Origin: Symbiodinium natans
Lineage: Eukaryota; Sar; Dinophyceae; Suessiales; Symbiodiniaceae
Direction of reading: 5' to 3'
Assembly (NCBI GenBank): GCA_905221605.1
Contig: CAJNDS010002302.1
Span: forward strand, 950,022 to 1,014,021
Length of the DNA stretch: 64,000 nucleotides
Part shown: piece after piece, positions 21,763 to 31,425 of the stretch
How positions within the stretch are numbered: position 1 is the first letter of the stretch
Layout of the letters: every line of letters begins with the position of its first letter
The notes under the pieces: generated by a model
Seen by the model: the letters and a program-made list of their open reading frames with translations, nothing else
What the model was told of the DNA's origin: nothing
Database searches by the model: none
Position numbers and translations under genes: made by a program

Positions 21763-21990
21763 GCTTCATTGGCTTATTGTTTATGGCTAACTTTGGGGGT
21801 ATAGCTGAGGCTACATAGAAAATGGATCAGCATAGTCGGTGCTGGGGAACCATAAGCGCGAAACCTTAATTCAATCAGGCAGCGGCATCGCTGGTTTGAC
21901 TGCTTGGGGGGCGCTTGAATTGGGTTCGAAGGTACAGGATTTGGATTGCCTCTGAGGCTTGCTGCTTGAATCCCCAAACCTATAAAACCT

Positions 21991-22125
21991 AAGTTTCATC
22001 TGCATGTCGGATGCTGTGTACTTGTCCGCCATCTTGGCCATGTGGAAGTACACGAGGCTCGCCATTGTGCGGCTGGCTGTAGGCACATGGTCCTTGATGT
22101 CGCGCAGTTGCCCGCAGACACTGAC
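21991..22125 (-). CDS. Candidate minus-strand exon
   Basis: On the complementary strand the frame reads VCGQLRDIKDHVPTASRTMA then SLVYFHMAKMADKYTASDMQ and MKLR. It is helical, Met-rich and convincing by composition; the plus frame over the same bases (ATG at 22004) is probably its shadow. Strand differs from the two reconstructed genes. Confidence 0.45.
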
Positions 22126-22254
22126 TACGGCTCAGCATGTGGGCAATGCGCCCTACCAACGTGAATTCCTGTTGCTCTGTGCTCATGATATGGACTTCAG
22201 CGCGACGCTGGGAGGAGCTCTAGATGGCAACTCAGGGATTACCACGGCGTATGT

Positions 22255-22500
22255 AGGGTTTAGGGTTTAGGGTTTAGGGTTTAGGGTTTAGGGTTTAGGG
22301 TTTAGGGTTTGGGGCTAGGGTTCCGTGTTGTGCTGCTGTCTCTATCGCTTGTCGGCCCGGTCTCGAAGCTCAGGAGAGCTCCTAAACCCTCGCCCTAAAC
22401 CCTAAACCCTAAACCCTAAACCCTAAACCCTAAACCCTAAACCCTAAACCCTAAACCCTAAACCCTAAACCCTAAACCCTAAACCCTAGCCCTAAACCCT
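22255..22500. repeat. Inverted pair of telomeric arrays (G then C)
   Basis: A G array (22255-22311) faces a C array (22395-22500) across an 80 bp spacer. In RNA the two arms would pair almost perfectly. The spacer (GGTTCCGTGTTGTGCTGCTG...) has one open frame but no recognised content. Confidence 0.93.
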
Positions 22501-22799
22501 AAACACTAGAAGTTTCATGGCGTTGGGTGGCAGGCTTGATTCGCAGCTGTCTGTGAAGGTTGTTAATTTTCAGTAGGTTTTTGGGTTCCAGTATGTCTCG
22601 CGAGTAAACGTTTGCGAAACAGAAGTGTGTGCGAAACAAGCCATAAACTAGGACCCTCTGAACCAAAACCCTAGCTCTAAACCCCAAACCCTGAACCCTA
22701 AACCCTAAACCCTAAACCCTAAACCCTAAACCCTAATTACACCTCACCCGCAAAAGAACTCTCTAAACGCCCTGAATCACACAGACAAGGTCCCAGGGT

Positions 22800-22873
22800 G
22801 ATCGGCGCTTCTACACCGAAGTGAAAGAAGGTCTGCGCCTCTCTGCGTCGCGTGTTTTGCTAATTCCTTGAGG
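22800..22873 (+). CDS. Candidate terminal exon DRRFYTEVKEGLRLSASRVL
   Basis: Reads GDRRFYTEVKEGLRLSASRV then LLIP and TGA. A C array (22690-22735) lies to the left and G arrays from about 22888 to the right. Coding-like; unassigned. Confidence 0.4.
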
Positions 22874-23179
22874 GATTAAGGGTATTTAGGGTTTAGGGTT
22901 AGGGTTTAGGGTTTAGGGTTTAGGGTTTAGGGTTTAGGGCTTAGGGCTTAGGGCTTAGGGCTTAGGGTTTAGGGTTTAGGGTTTAGGGTTTAGGGTTTAG
23001 GGTTTTATAGGGATAAGGGGATAGGGTCTAGGGTTTAGGGTTCGCTGTGTGGGCGTGTTTTTTCAATCGCGCACGGATCGCGCAAATACGGTCTGAGTAA
23101 TCGGGCATAACCAGCTATATGCACCAAGGGTCCATATGAGAAAGAGTGTTTTTTCTCATCAGGATTGGAGAAATTCAAG

Positions 23180-23282
23180 TACTTAGTAGTAGAGTAGGTA
23201 ACCTTTAACCTTTTTGGGTTAATATATTCCCCTTATAATCCCAAAGGTTAACCTTTAAAACCCCTAGGTACTGGACAGCTAA
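23180..23282. mobile_element. Fold-back element FB7, copy at 23.2 kb
   Basis: GGTAACCTTTAACCTTTTTG GG facing CCCAAAGGTTAACCTTTAAA ACC; outer ends AGTACTTAG and CTAGGTACT. Related fragments lie at 21320-21390 (CCCAAAGGCTAACCTTTAAT) and 28437-28517 (GTAGTTCCTTTTTGGG ... CCCAAAAAGGTACTAC). Confidence 0.82.
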
Positions 23283-23682
23283 GAGTATAGGGTTTACGGG
23301 TTAGGGTTTCCTGGATGTTTTTGTCAACATCGGGTTTCAGGGTTTGCTCTCGGAACAGGTTCCATGACAACAAAGCTCTTTGCGGAATGACGGTGCCATT
23401 GGGCCTGAAAGCCCTCGGCGCCTTGTGAATTAGGGTAGGAATGTCTTGGCGCTTTTGAAATTTTGGTCATACCACTACAGACCACCCCCCCCCCCCCCGC
23501 GAGGCCCTATGATGAAATGCAAAACCCCTGCGAGTGCCAAATCCTGGAAGGGTTAAAGTGCTTCTTTTGTGAGTCGGTCCTGTGGCAACCCGATACCCCC
23601 AAAACCCAAAACCCTAAACCGTGCACGGCTTAACTAATCAGGGTTTAGGGTTCAGGGTTTAGGGTTTGGGGGGGATGGCGTG

Positions 23683-23884
23683 GACGATCATGGTCGTGTG
23701 AACAACATGTCCCCTGGATGGACAGTACGAGGTTTCCGAGGCTCCACATGCCCATTCATGATTCTGAGAGCGGCCTCCACATCCCGTGGGGGTTTCTGGT
23801 TTCTGGGAACCTCAAGCCACAGATGTAAGGTGCCTGTGGCCCCAGGAAGGATATGGAAGCTGCGAGCATGTCCGTAGGCAACCC
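23683..23884 (-). CDS. Candidate minus-strand terminal exon, about 64 codons
   Basis: Minus-strand frame reads AYGHARSFHILPGATGTLHL, WLEVPRNQKPPRDVEAALRI and MNGHVEPRKPRTVHPGDMLF then TRP and a TGA. It is long, unbiased and ends cleanly. The overlapping plus ORF (ATG at 23680) has the Arg/Trp/Gly-rich look of an antisense shadow. Both flanks carry G arrays on the plus strand. No family recognised. Confidence 0.52.
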
Positions 23885-24011
23885 TACAAAGAGCGGCCCC
23901 CTGAAGCTTAAACCCGAAGCCGCATGAATTCGATAGGGAACCTCTTCTCTGAACCCTTTAGGGTTTAGGGTTTAGGGTATAGGGTTTAGGGTTTAGGGTT
24001 TAGGGTTTAGG

Positions 24012-24114
24012 GTGTAGGAAGCCCAAGATGGTGAAGGTCTGAAACCTGCTGGCGAGACACTGCTGACCAACGAGAAGGCACGGTCGGCAATCCATCCTGT
24101 GCTTGCGGGAGTTT
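24012..24114 (+). CDS. Candidate exon EAQDGEGLKPAGETLLTNEK
   Basis: Between two G arrays. It reads EAQDGEGLKPAGETLLTNEK then ARSAIHPVLAG and ends at GTTTAG. Acidic, coding-like. The donor could be the GTTTAG itself. Unassigned. Confidence 0.42.
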
Positions 24115-24470
24115 AGGGATTAGCGTTTAGGGTTTAGGGTTTAGGGTTCAGGGTTCAGGGTTTAGGGTTTAGGGTGTAGGGCTTAGGCCTTAGGATGTGG
24201 GGTGGAGGGTCTGGGGATGTTGGGATCAGGTTGACTTCAATAGTGTGGGTAGCTCTCTTGATTCAGGTGCCCTGTGTGGGCCCTTCTTTTTCAATATCTA
24301 GGGGTCGCAGGACCCAAAGAAGCACCCTTATGTAGAGAACTTGGGGCCCTAATTGTTACAATCCTTGTTGGGCACATTGGGGGGGGGGGGGGGGACCATT
24401 CGAAATCACTGCTTTGCAAGGCTACAGAACCAAGAATTACCCTAAACCCTAAACCCTAAACCCTAAACCC

Positions 24471-24540
24471 TGCAGAGGCCGAAGACTTGACATGGACATT
24501 TTCTCTTTCCTCCCCTGAGGCTCTTGGGCCCTCGAATCCT
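24471..24540 (+). CDS. Candidate exon DLTWTFSLSSPEALGPSN
   Basis: After a C array (24440-24470). It reads AEAEDLTWTFSLSSPEALGP then SNP. The WTFSL string resembles WTFTL at 0.46 kb, hinting at related domains, but the match is short. Confidence 0.35.
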
Positions 24541-24947
24541 AATCCCTAATCCCCTAACCCCTCACCCCCCTAAACCCTAAACCCCCCAAAACCCTAAATC
24601 CCCTAGACCCTAAATCCCCTAAACCTTGCACCCGAAACCTTAAGCCCCTTAAACCTTCACCTAAACCTCCCTCAACCTTAGACGCTCAACCTTAAACCCT
24701 GGTCCTAAGCCCTCTCTATGTCTTGGAGCCTAGTGGTCCACCCCAGTAGGCCTTGCAGCCTGAGTGTTTTGGGGGGGCTCAAGGTTCAGGGTTCAGGGTT
24801 CAGGGTTTAGGGTTTAGGGTTTAGGGTTTAGGGGTGTAGAGTTTAGGGTTCAGGGGCATGGGCTTTTAGGGTGTAGGAGGTTTCGGGTTTAGGGGTTCAG
24901 GGTCTAGGGGGGTTTAGGGATTAGAGGGGTAGGATGTGAGGTTTAGG
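24541..24947. other. Degenerate C then G arrays, no gene seen
   Basis: C-type variants (CCCCTAAACC) to about 24715 followed by G-type variants from 24780. This is the C...G order seen around exons, but the middle segment (24715-24778) has no convincing open frame. Confidence 0.5.
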
Positions 24948-25400
24948 GCTTTGTGGTGCTTTACTGCAACTTTAGATCCTTATCCTTTTGGGGTTTTTTG
25001 TGTTTCTTGATATGGCAGCTAAAAAAAAACTTAATTTCTAGCTACTTCTGAGTGCAGCCAAGAGGGTAGCGAAGTCCTCTTCGCTGAGGTGCCCCCGCCA
25101 ATTCCGAAGGGCACCTACGACTACGGTGCTGCTTCCGGCGATAGTCTTGCTGGTTCTTAGTCGGGAATGAGGGAATGAGGCTTTGTAGTGCTTTACTGTA
25201 ACTTTAGATCCTTAGCCGTTTTGGGTTTATTGGGTATCTTAATAAGGCAGCTAAAAACTTAATTCATAGCTACCCTTCTGAGTGCAGCCAAGGCTGGTTC
25301 TTAGTCGGGAATGAGGGAATGAGGTACCCAATGTCCTGCGATATATATGATTATGTAGCGTATCCGAAACCCTAAACCCGAAACCCAAGAACCAGGGGTA
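24948..25400. repeat. Tandem duplication of about 120 bp linked to FB3 ends
   Basis: Two copies (24948-25064 and 25172-25292) of a segment running from GCTTTGT(G/A)GTGCTTTACT to TGAGTGCAGCCAAG, about 85% identical by eye. Each is followed by GGTTCTTAGTCGGGAATGAG, the start of an FB3 element; only the second has the rest of the element (to about 25400). Confidence 0.85.
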
Positions 25401-26058
25401 GTTTTCGTGGTGCTGTGGGACTTGAGGTTTTTTTCGCTACCGCGCCACTGCCATCAGTAGTTTCTTCTGTGTTTTGTGTTTTGGGTTTTGGGTTTAGGGG
25501 TGCAGGGATAGTACGGGTTACACGGTACTAGGGTTGTGGAGTTTCCAGTCTCTAAAGTTTAGGGTTTTGGGTGGACATGAACTGTTGAAACTCCCCATCA
25601 GCAGCCGATTTGATAATCCCAGCCCTGCAACCTCCAACCCTAAACCTCAAACCACTAACCCTAAAACCCTAAACCCCAAACCCTAAGCCCTAGCCTAAAC
25701 CCCAAATCCCTTAATCCCCTGAAACACTAAAAGCAAACCATGTAGCCGAATGAGCAAGTTTTCATGAACCTGTCAGCGTTGCAGTTCAAGACTTCATGCA
25801 GGCGACAATTGCTCAACCTAATAGCTTGGATTCATGGTACGTAGTGTAGTGATAACCCACGCACAAGCTCCTTAAGTACCCTGAATTCGGTTCTACCCTA
25901 CCCCTAAAAGGCCGTTAGGGAAACTGCTAAACTTAACTTTGGTCCTACTAAGGGCTTCAGGGCTTGAGGGCTTTAGGGTTTGGGGGTTTAGGGAAGCCCT
26001 AAACCCTAAACCCTAAACCCTAAACCCTAATCCCTAAACCCCCATTGTAAGAGAGTCC

Positions 26059-26133
26059 CATGCGCCGCGACACATGGCTAGCGGCAAGCTCCCTCCGCGA
26101 GTGCTGAAACCGAGACTCGGTGGCCACCAAGGC
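26059..26133 (+). CDS. Candidate exon before the TTTATAGGG array
   Basis: Reads SHAPRHMASGKLPPRVLKPR then LGGHQG. C array on the left (25995-26042), and the variant 9-bp array on the right. Unassigned; the longer ORF that continues into the array is repeat read-through. Confidence 0.33.
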
Positions 26134-26379
26134 TTAGGGTTTATAGGGTTTATCGGGTTTATAGGGTTTATAGGGGTTATAGGGTTTATAGGGTTTATAG
26201 GGTTTATAGGGTTTATAGGGTTTATAGGGTTTATAGGGTTTATAGGGTTTATAGGGGGTTTATAGGGTTTATAGGGTTTATAGGGTTTATAGGGTTTATA
26301 GGGTTTATAGGGTTTATAGGGTTTATAGGGTTTATAGGGTTTATAGGGTTTATAGGGTTTATAGGGTTTATAGGGTTTG
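26122..26379 (+). repeat. TTTATAGGG nonamer array
   Basis: Over 25 copies of a telomere-like unit lengthened by two bases (TTTATAGGG), almost perfect, with one TTTATCGGG and a few GGGG variants. It is the only array of this variant in the window; Ile/Gly/Phe ORFs are read-through. Confidence 0.96.
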
Positions 26380-26403
26380 GGGTCTAGGGTTTCAGGGTTT
26401 AGG

Positions 26404-26486
26404 TTGGGATGCTCCCCCTAATCAGGGGGGGGGGGGGTACTATGATCCCTACTAATGATTGTTAGTATAAGGGGGAACATCCCAAG
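26404..26486. mobile_element. Fold-back element FB1, copy at 26.4 kb with internal poly-G
   Basis: Ends TTGGGATGCTCCCCCTA and GTTAGTATAAGGGGGAACAT. A poly-G tract of about a dozen bases replaces most of the left stem. Directly followed by an element with a different inverted repeat at 26484. Confidence 0.8.
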
Positions 26487-26606
26487 GTTTATTATTGTTT
26501 GCTTAATAGCCCCCCAAAAACATAAGCAATAGTCTTCTTTTAAGGCAATCTAGGGATTAGTCTTTTCTATTTTGGGCGGGGTTCTTAAGCAAACAGTAGT
26601 TTGGGG
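26484..26606. mobile_element. Fold-back element FB9 (GTTTGCTTA ends)
   Basis: GGTTTATTATTGTTTGCTTA ATAGCCCCCC faces GGGGTTCTTAAGCAAACAGT AG. Its ends recur at 16495-16530 (next to a poly-G), 32035-32385 (flanking an AT-rich core) and 45480-45605. Poly-C/poly-G tracts are regularly found at its inner ends. Confidence 0.78.
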
Positions 26607-27311
26607 CTTAGAGTTTCGGACCAGGTCGAGATTTTGTACCTCTGATCCCTTGAAAAATGCCCCCCCCCCCCCCCCCCCCTGATCCCAAGTAAACACAAGC
26701 CGCATTGAAGACTCAGGGTAGGGTTTGGGGTCTAGGCTTTAGGGTTTGGGGTTTTGGGGTTGGTTTTGACTCATGGGTAGCTATGGGTTTAGCGCTTGCG
26801 GTGCTTAAAGCTTACGGGTAGCCAAACGCACGGCTAACCTCGGCCGTGACCACTTATGAGTAACTTGTTCAGTTGCGCCCGTTAAGTTGTGCCCTGCTTA
26901 GAACCTCTTGGTGTTTAGGGGTTTGGGGGTGTACGAACCCGAAACCCTAACCCTTCAGAAACGGGTGAATAGACCCCATTTATAGATTTCCCCTCTTCTC
27001 AGATAGAGGCAGTAGGACCCCAAAACCCAAACCGCGATGAGTCCTAACCCTCCACCCCAAACCTATACTAACTGACCATAAACGCCCACACTTCCCCTCA
27101 AAAGCCGAGCCCCAAACCCTAAACCCTAAACCCGAAATCCTAAACCCTAAACCCGAAATCCTAAACCCCAAACCCTAAACCCTAAACCCTAAAAGCCCTA
27201 AAAACCCTAAACCCTAAACCCTGAACCTCTCTTACTATATATATATATATATTTTTTTTTTAAATACCCTTTTTCCCTAAAACTCTAACCCTAAACCCCA
27301 AAAACCCTGAA

Positions 27312-27401
27312 GCTTCCAACCAGAGGCTCCTTGCCGGACTCCTCTTCGCGGCGCTGAACTGCGCGCTGCGCGCGGCCCCGGCGTTTGGCAGGCCTTTTGA
27401 G
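27312..27401 (+). CDS. Candidate exon with a hydrophobic segment
   Basis: Reads EASNQRLLAGLLFAALNCAL then RAAPAFGRPFE between C-type and G arrays. The stretch LLAGLLFAALNCAL would suit a signal anchor. It lies 2.5 kb upstream of GT25 exon A on the same strand, where an N-terminal Golgi anchor exon would be expected, but no phase-matched chain links them. Confidence 0.4.
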
Positions 27402-28245
27402 GGTTTAGGGTTTAGGGTTTAGGGTTAGGGTTTGGGGTTTGGGGTTTGGGGCTCAGGGTTTGGGGTTTAGGGTTTAGGGTTTAGGGTCCATGTAGCTCAT
27501 TATTTTATACTTGGGCCCCAAAGTCACTGTATAGGAGGTACTTTAAGGCCCGAGTGTTCCATGTTTAGGTACATGGTTTCGGGTTAGGGGCTTCGGTGTT
27601 TTAGGGGTGTACCCTAAGCTAAGCCCGGAATCCTAAAGTTTGAGTTTAGGCTGTAAGTTTCGGGTTTCGGGCAGTCACTGCCAGATGTGGCAAGGCCTCG
27701 GGTTGTGCATAGGGCTTGGGTTGAGTTTAGGGCTTCAGGCTTTAGGGCTGCGGGTTTATCACGTTTTCGGTTTAGGGTTGGTGGGGGGGGGGGAAGGGAA
27801 GGGTTTATTAGGGTTTGCTGTTTGGGGTGTGGTGCTGCAACTAGGGTCTCATCAGGCTCTTCGGGTTGGGGTCCATCGGTCTTGGGGGTCTTATAGGCTT
27901 TGTAACATTGTAGACCATCAGGACTTCCTTAAGCTGGGATTAAATCCCTAAACCCCTTCAACCTCCAAACCCCTACGTACCTTAAGCCCTGAACCCTAAA
28001 CTCAAAACCCCTGAAAACCCCACATGTCAAGCGGACCCGAGCCCCCGCAAAATTGTATCGTCACTCACCTAAAGCAAGCTAAGCCCTCGAGACCCAGAAG
28101 CCCGCCTTCATGGGTGGTCCTGGTTTGGGGCCCTAAACCCGAAAAACCCTAAACCCGAAAAACCCTAAACCCTAAACCCTAAACCCCAAACCCTAAACCC
28201 TAAACCCTAAACCCTAAACCCGGACCCTAAACCCTAAACCCTGGC

Positions 28246-28312
28246 TACACGCATGAACCTTGAGTTGCAGGCTCCGCCCTGCTGGGAGGTCTGGCCCGCG
28301 GAGCAGGACCCC
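28246..28312 (+). CDS. Candidate exon MNLELQAPPCWEVWPAEQDP
   Basis: Between a C array (28130-28245) and a G-type array. It reads ATRMNLELQAPPCWEVWPAE then QDPF. It could belong to the 5' part of the GT25 gene. Function unknown. Confidence 0.4.
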
Positions 28313-28424
28313 TTTGTTTAGGGTTGGTGGTTTAGGGTTTAGTGTTTAGGGCTTGGGGTTTCGGGTTTCGGGTTTCGGGTTTCGGGTTTAGGGTTTAGGG
28401 TTTAGGGTTTAGGGTTAGAATGGT

Positions 28425-28520
28425 TTGGAATGGTTTACCCAAAGGCTCCAATGTAGTTCCTTTTTGGGTTAGTTCTAGGGGATTCTAGTATACTACCCCA
28501 AAAAGGTACTACATAAGAGC
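28425..28520. mobile_element. Fold-back element FB7-like, copy at 28.5 kb
   Basis: ACCCAAAGGCTCCAATGTAG TTCCTTTTTGGG opposite CCCCAAAAAGGTACTACATA AGAGCCTCTGGGT: a near-complete hairpin about 90 bp long. Confidence 0.82.
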
Positions 28521-29032
28521 CTCTGGGTAGAGGCCAGGGTTTGCAGAATATAGAGTTGATGTAAAGTCTAAGTAGTAGGGCTTAGGGTTTAGGGTGTAGA
28601 GCCTGGTAAGGTTTCGGATGTAGGAAAGTAGAGTGGGAGGGTGTGAATCTAGGGGGGTTTTGCAAATTTTGGGGCTTAGGGCTTGGGTACTGGCTTCTTC
28701 GACAAGTTGATGTCTGCAGGGAATCCTGGCAACCCTCAAAGGGTTTAGGGTTTCGGGTCTAGGGTTTAGGGCTTAGGGTTTGGGGGAATTGTACAGAAAC
28801 CAAACACAACACACCCGCAGCCCCTCGGGATCCCTGCACCTCGGTCACCCGAACCCCGAAACCCCTAAACCCTAAAACAATAAATACCTAAAACCCTAAA
28901 ACTCTGAAACCCTGAAACCCTAAAACCCTAAAACCTAAAACCCTAAACCCTGAAACCCCGACTAGACGACTAGAAGCCCAAAAGTTCTAACACCCCAGAA
29001 CCCTAAACCCTAAACCCCAAACTGGCTTTGCA

Positions 29033-29098
29033 GGGCAAGAAGCCCCGTTCGGGGCGCGGAGCAGCGCCCATGGAGTTGCCATTCGGCTGAGGGGCGGG
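29033..29098 (+). CDS. Candidate exon after TTTGCAG
   Basis: One frame reads GQEAPFGARSSAHGVAIRLR; another (GKKPRSGRGAAPMELPFG) is also open. C-type array left, G array right. Frame not settled. Confidence 0.3.
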
Positions 29099-29673
29099 TT
29101 TAGGGTTGAGGGTTGAGGGTTTGGGTTCAAAGGGCGGGCTTAGGTTTCAATACCCATGAGGTGGCATTCATGTCCGTCCTCATGAAGAGCAAGTAAAAAC
29201 CCTGGAAAGCAAGATCCTATGCTTCCCCTCGCGGCTGAACTAAGCCCGGTCTGGGAAGCACTCTTCTCTAGTTATACCCTAAACCCTTATTCTTAATCTT
29301 AAAACCCTAAACCCGAAGCCTTAAACCCGAAGCCCTAAACCGTAACCTTGGTCCGTAAACCCCTGGGCCCATACTTAGCTCAAATTTGCTTCGTTCGGGC
29401 CTACAGGTATTTGGGATGCTTTCAGTGCTCGATGGGCTTTTCGGGTTTCGGGCTTAGGGTTAGAGATTGAGGGCGCCGGGTCTGGGGGCTTAGGCCTAGT
29501 CGGATTTTACGTTTCGGGGTTCCAGGCTCAGGCTGCTGCTCGTTGAAGTATGTGTTCGAGGCGTTGTGGGTTTCGGGTCTAGGGTCCAGGGCTTCTTTTC
29601 CCGCATATTGCCTGTGAGGTAGGCTCCGAAAATCACCCCAGCAAACCTGCATGAAACCCTCATCATTCTAATC

Positions 29674-29772
29674 TTGGGATGTTCCGTTATACTAACAGTC
29701 CTTAATAGGGATTCTAGTACCCCCAAGTAAAATCCCCGTTAAGGACTGCTAGTATAAGGGGGACCATCCCAA
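29674..29772. mobile_element. Fold-back element FB1, well-preserved copy
   Basis: TTGGGATGTTCCGTTATACT...left arm and GACTGCTAGTATAAGGGGGA right arm with a 10-15 bp loop. It lies just upstream of GT25 exon A. Confidence 0.9.
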
Positions 29773-29795
29773 CCCTAATCACCCATACACCCTAA

Positions 29796-29866
29796 CGTCG
29801 TAGCACAGCTTTCCGAAGCACAGACCCAGGCTTCGCGCAGATCTACTGCATCAATTTGGACGACAG
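29796..29866 (+). CDS. GT25 glycosyltransferase, exon A (INLD motif)
   Basis: First recognised exon of a family 25 glycosyltransferase, a Golgi/ER-type enzyme class that transfers a sugar from a nucleotide-sugar donor. The frame reads ...DPGFAQIYCINLDDR and ends in a split codon (AG, phase 2) before a GT at 29867. IYxINLDxR is the hallmark N-terminal strand of GT25 proteins. The frame is open back to 29796; the true acceptor is unresolved (several AGs at 29803-29830). Joining to exon B at 31035 gives INLDDRPDRWSFMERQF, matching the family's INLDRRPDRW block with no missing or extra base. N-terminal exons upstream were not identified with certainty. Confidence 0.82.
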
Positions 29867-29934
29867 GTCCGGGACTGAGCACGGCGCCGCCGCTGCTTGT
29901 AGTTCAGGGGTCAGGTTGCAGGGTTGGGGTTTGG

Positions 29935-30028
29935 GTTGGGATGTTCCCTCTTCTACTAACAGTCTTTAATAGGGATGATATTAGGGGGGTGGGGTACTAT
30001 AATCCTATCAAGGACTGTTAGGTATAAG
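29935..30028. mobile_element. Fold-back element FB1 in GT25 A-B intron
   Basis: TTGGGATGTTCCCTCTTCTA to AGGACTGTTAGGTATAAGGG; the loop carries an ATTAGGGGGGTGGGG insert. It is located 68 bp into the intron. Confidence 0.87.
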
Positions 30029-30201
30029 GGGGGCGTATAGGTATGTCTTTTCCCCACTTTTCCTCCCGCTCCCTCTCCCACTCCCTCAGCCGGACCGCCT
30101 GTTCTTTGCCACGACCAGCACAACACCACCATCATCTAAGCCCAACCCGGCGTACTCCAGGCACAGATGATGTAAGCCTGCCACCCGCCTTGGGGAGAGG
30201 A

Positions 30202-30322
30202 GTTGGGATGTTCCCCCCTATACTAGCAGTCCTAGGGATTATGGATTATGGTCCCCCCCCCCCCCATATATAAATATAGTAGTCCCTATCAAGGAGCTCT
30301 TAGTCTAAAGGGGAAGATCCCA
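30202..30322. mobile_element. Fold-back element FB1, second copy in the same intron
   Basis: GTTGGGATGTTCCCCCCTAT arm, poly-C tract and ATATATAAATATA in the loop, right arm AGTCTAAAGGGGAAGATCCC. A further half copy (CTTGGGATGTTCCCC) is cut by a C-type array at 30526-30540. Confidence 0.84.
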
Positions 30323-30427
30323 AGAGAGGAGCTTGGTGGGACATGGTTTAGGGTTTAGGGTTTAGGGTTTAGGGTTTAGGGTTCAGGGTTTAGGGTCTAG
30401 GGTTTAGGGTTTAGGGCCCTTTACTCT

Positions 30428-30525
30428 CTGGTATCGGCCGGCTGGTACCCGAAATTCGCGGGGACCACTGCTTTCGAAGATCTTCCTACGATTCTCAAAC
30501 CAGACCCAGACCTTTACATGCAACT
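30428..30525 (+). other. Coding-like island inside the GT25 A-B intron
   Basis: Reads GWYPKFAGTTAFEDLPTILK then PDPDLYMQLG, but exons A and B join directly in phase across it. It is either an alternative or nested exon or a chance open frame. It warns that openness alone is weak evidence. Confidence 0.3.
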
Positions 30526-30619
30526 TGGGATGTTCCCCTAAAGCCCTAAACCCTAATCCCTAAACCCTAAGCAGTAATCCCTAAACCCTAAACGCCCTAA
30601 ACAGTAATCCCTAAACCCT

Positions 30620-30743
30620 ACAGGGTGGGGCCCCCTTACTATACTAACTGTAGTTAAGGGACTTATAACCTAACTTAGGGTCCTTATAACCCAATTTAGG
30701 GCCCTTATAACTCTACTTATAACTAGGGGGCCCCACCCTGTAA
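30620..30743. mobile_element. Fold-back element FB8 in GT25 A-B intron
   Basis: Perfect ends ACAGGGTGGGGCCCCCTTA C and AGGGGGCCCCACCCTGTAA around AGTTAAGGGACTTATAACC and two further related GGGxCCTTATAAC repeats. Only one copy is seen in the window. Split C-type arrays lie on both sides. Confidence 0.87.
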
Positions 30744-31034
30744 ACGCCCTAAACAGTAAATCCCTAACCCTAAACCCTACACCCTGACTTGCGAATTCTG
30801 GGAGCCCCACGCTTGCACAGAAAGACTTTTTAGGGCACTGGACTCTGCCTGTCAGTCCGGGATGTTAGGGATACGTGATCTCAGGAACGACCTCTATACC
30901 CTGAACCCTAAACCCTTGTAAGAGGGTTTCCTAAACCCTAAACCCTAAACCCTAAACCCTGAACCCTGAACCCTGAACCCTAAACCCTTGTAAGAGGTAC
31001 TGAGGGTCCTTGAGGGCGATTTCTGGTGCCCGAG

Positions 31035-31071
31035 GCCAGATCGCTGGAGCTTCATGGAACGCCAGTTTCAG
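31035..31071 (+). CDS. GT25 glycosyltransferase, exon B (RPDRW motif)
   Basis: A 37 bp exon starting after AG at 31033-31034 with one base that completes the split codon of exon A. It reads (R)PDRWSFMERQFQ, the second half of the GT25 INLDRRPDRW signature. It lies between a C array (30925-30990) and a G array (31087-31116). The phase 0 end is best placed at CAG|GAG (31071), which would be a GA donor; the following exon also starts after CAG with GAG, so the exact junction within the shared TCAGGAGC is ambiguous. Confidence 0.82.
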
Positions 31072-31149
31072 GAGCCCGGTCTTTAGGGCTTTAGGGTTTA
31101 GGGTTTAGGGTTTAGATCTCGGGGATAGAATTAAGGGCTTGGACAGATT

Positions 31150-31425
31150 TTTGGCTTTAAGGTGGCAGGGTCAAGAGTTTTATGCTGTAGTGCTTTGGGC
31201 AGCCATCAACATTTGGCGAACGTGGCGAGGTCGCGGGGGGCGCCTAGGATCATAAGCCTCGACTGTTACCAGGTCCTTGATCGGAGCATCGCGGGCTCCA
31301 TTGCGGCAGTGCAGAGGGTACTTGAATCGTACAGCGACACTTCGATCTTGATCTGCAGCTTTGCGAAAGCAGAGGGCACCAAGAACGCGGTCCGTGGGAC
31401 GGTACAGCGGGTCGTTGCGAAACCC
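31150..31425 (+). other. Coding-like 90-codon frame inside the GT25 B-C intron
   Basis: The frame reads SRVLCCSALGSHQHLANVAR, SRGAPRIISLDCYQVLDRSI, AGSIAAVQRVLESYSDTSIL and ICSFAKAEGTKNAVRGTVQR then VVAKP. It is the longest well-balanced frame in the window that is not repeat read-through. It lies between exons B and C, which also join directly, so it would be a nested gene, an alternative exon or a retrocopy fragment. No family recognised. Confidence 0.4.
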
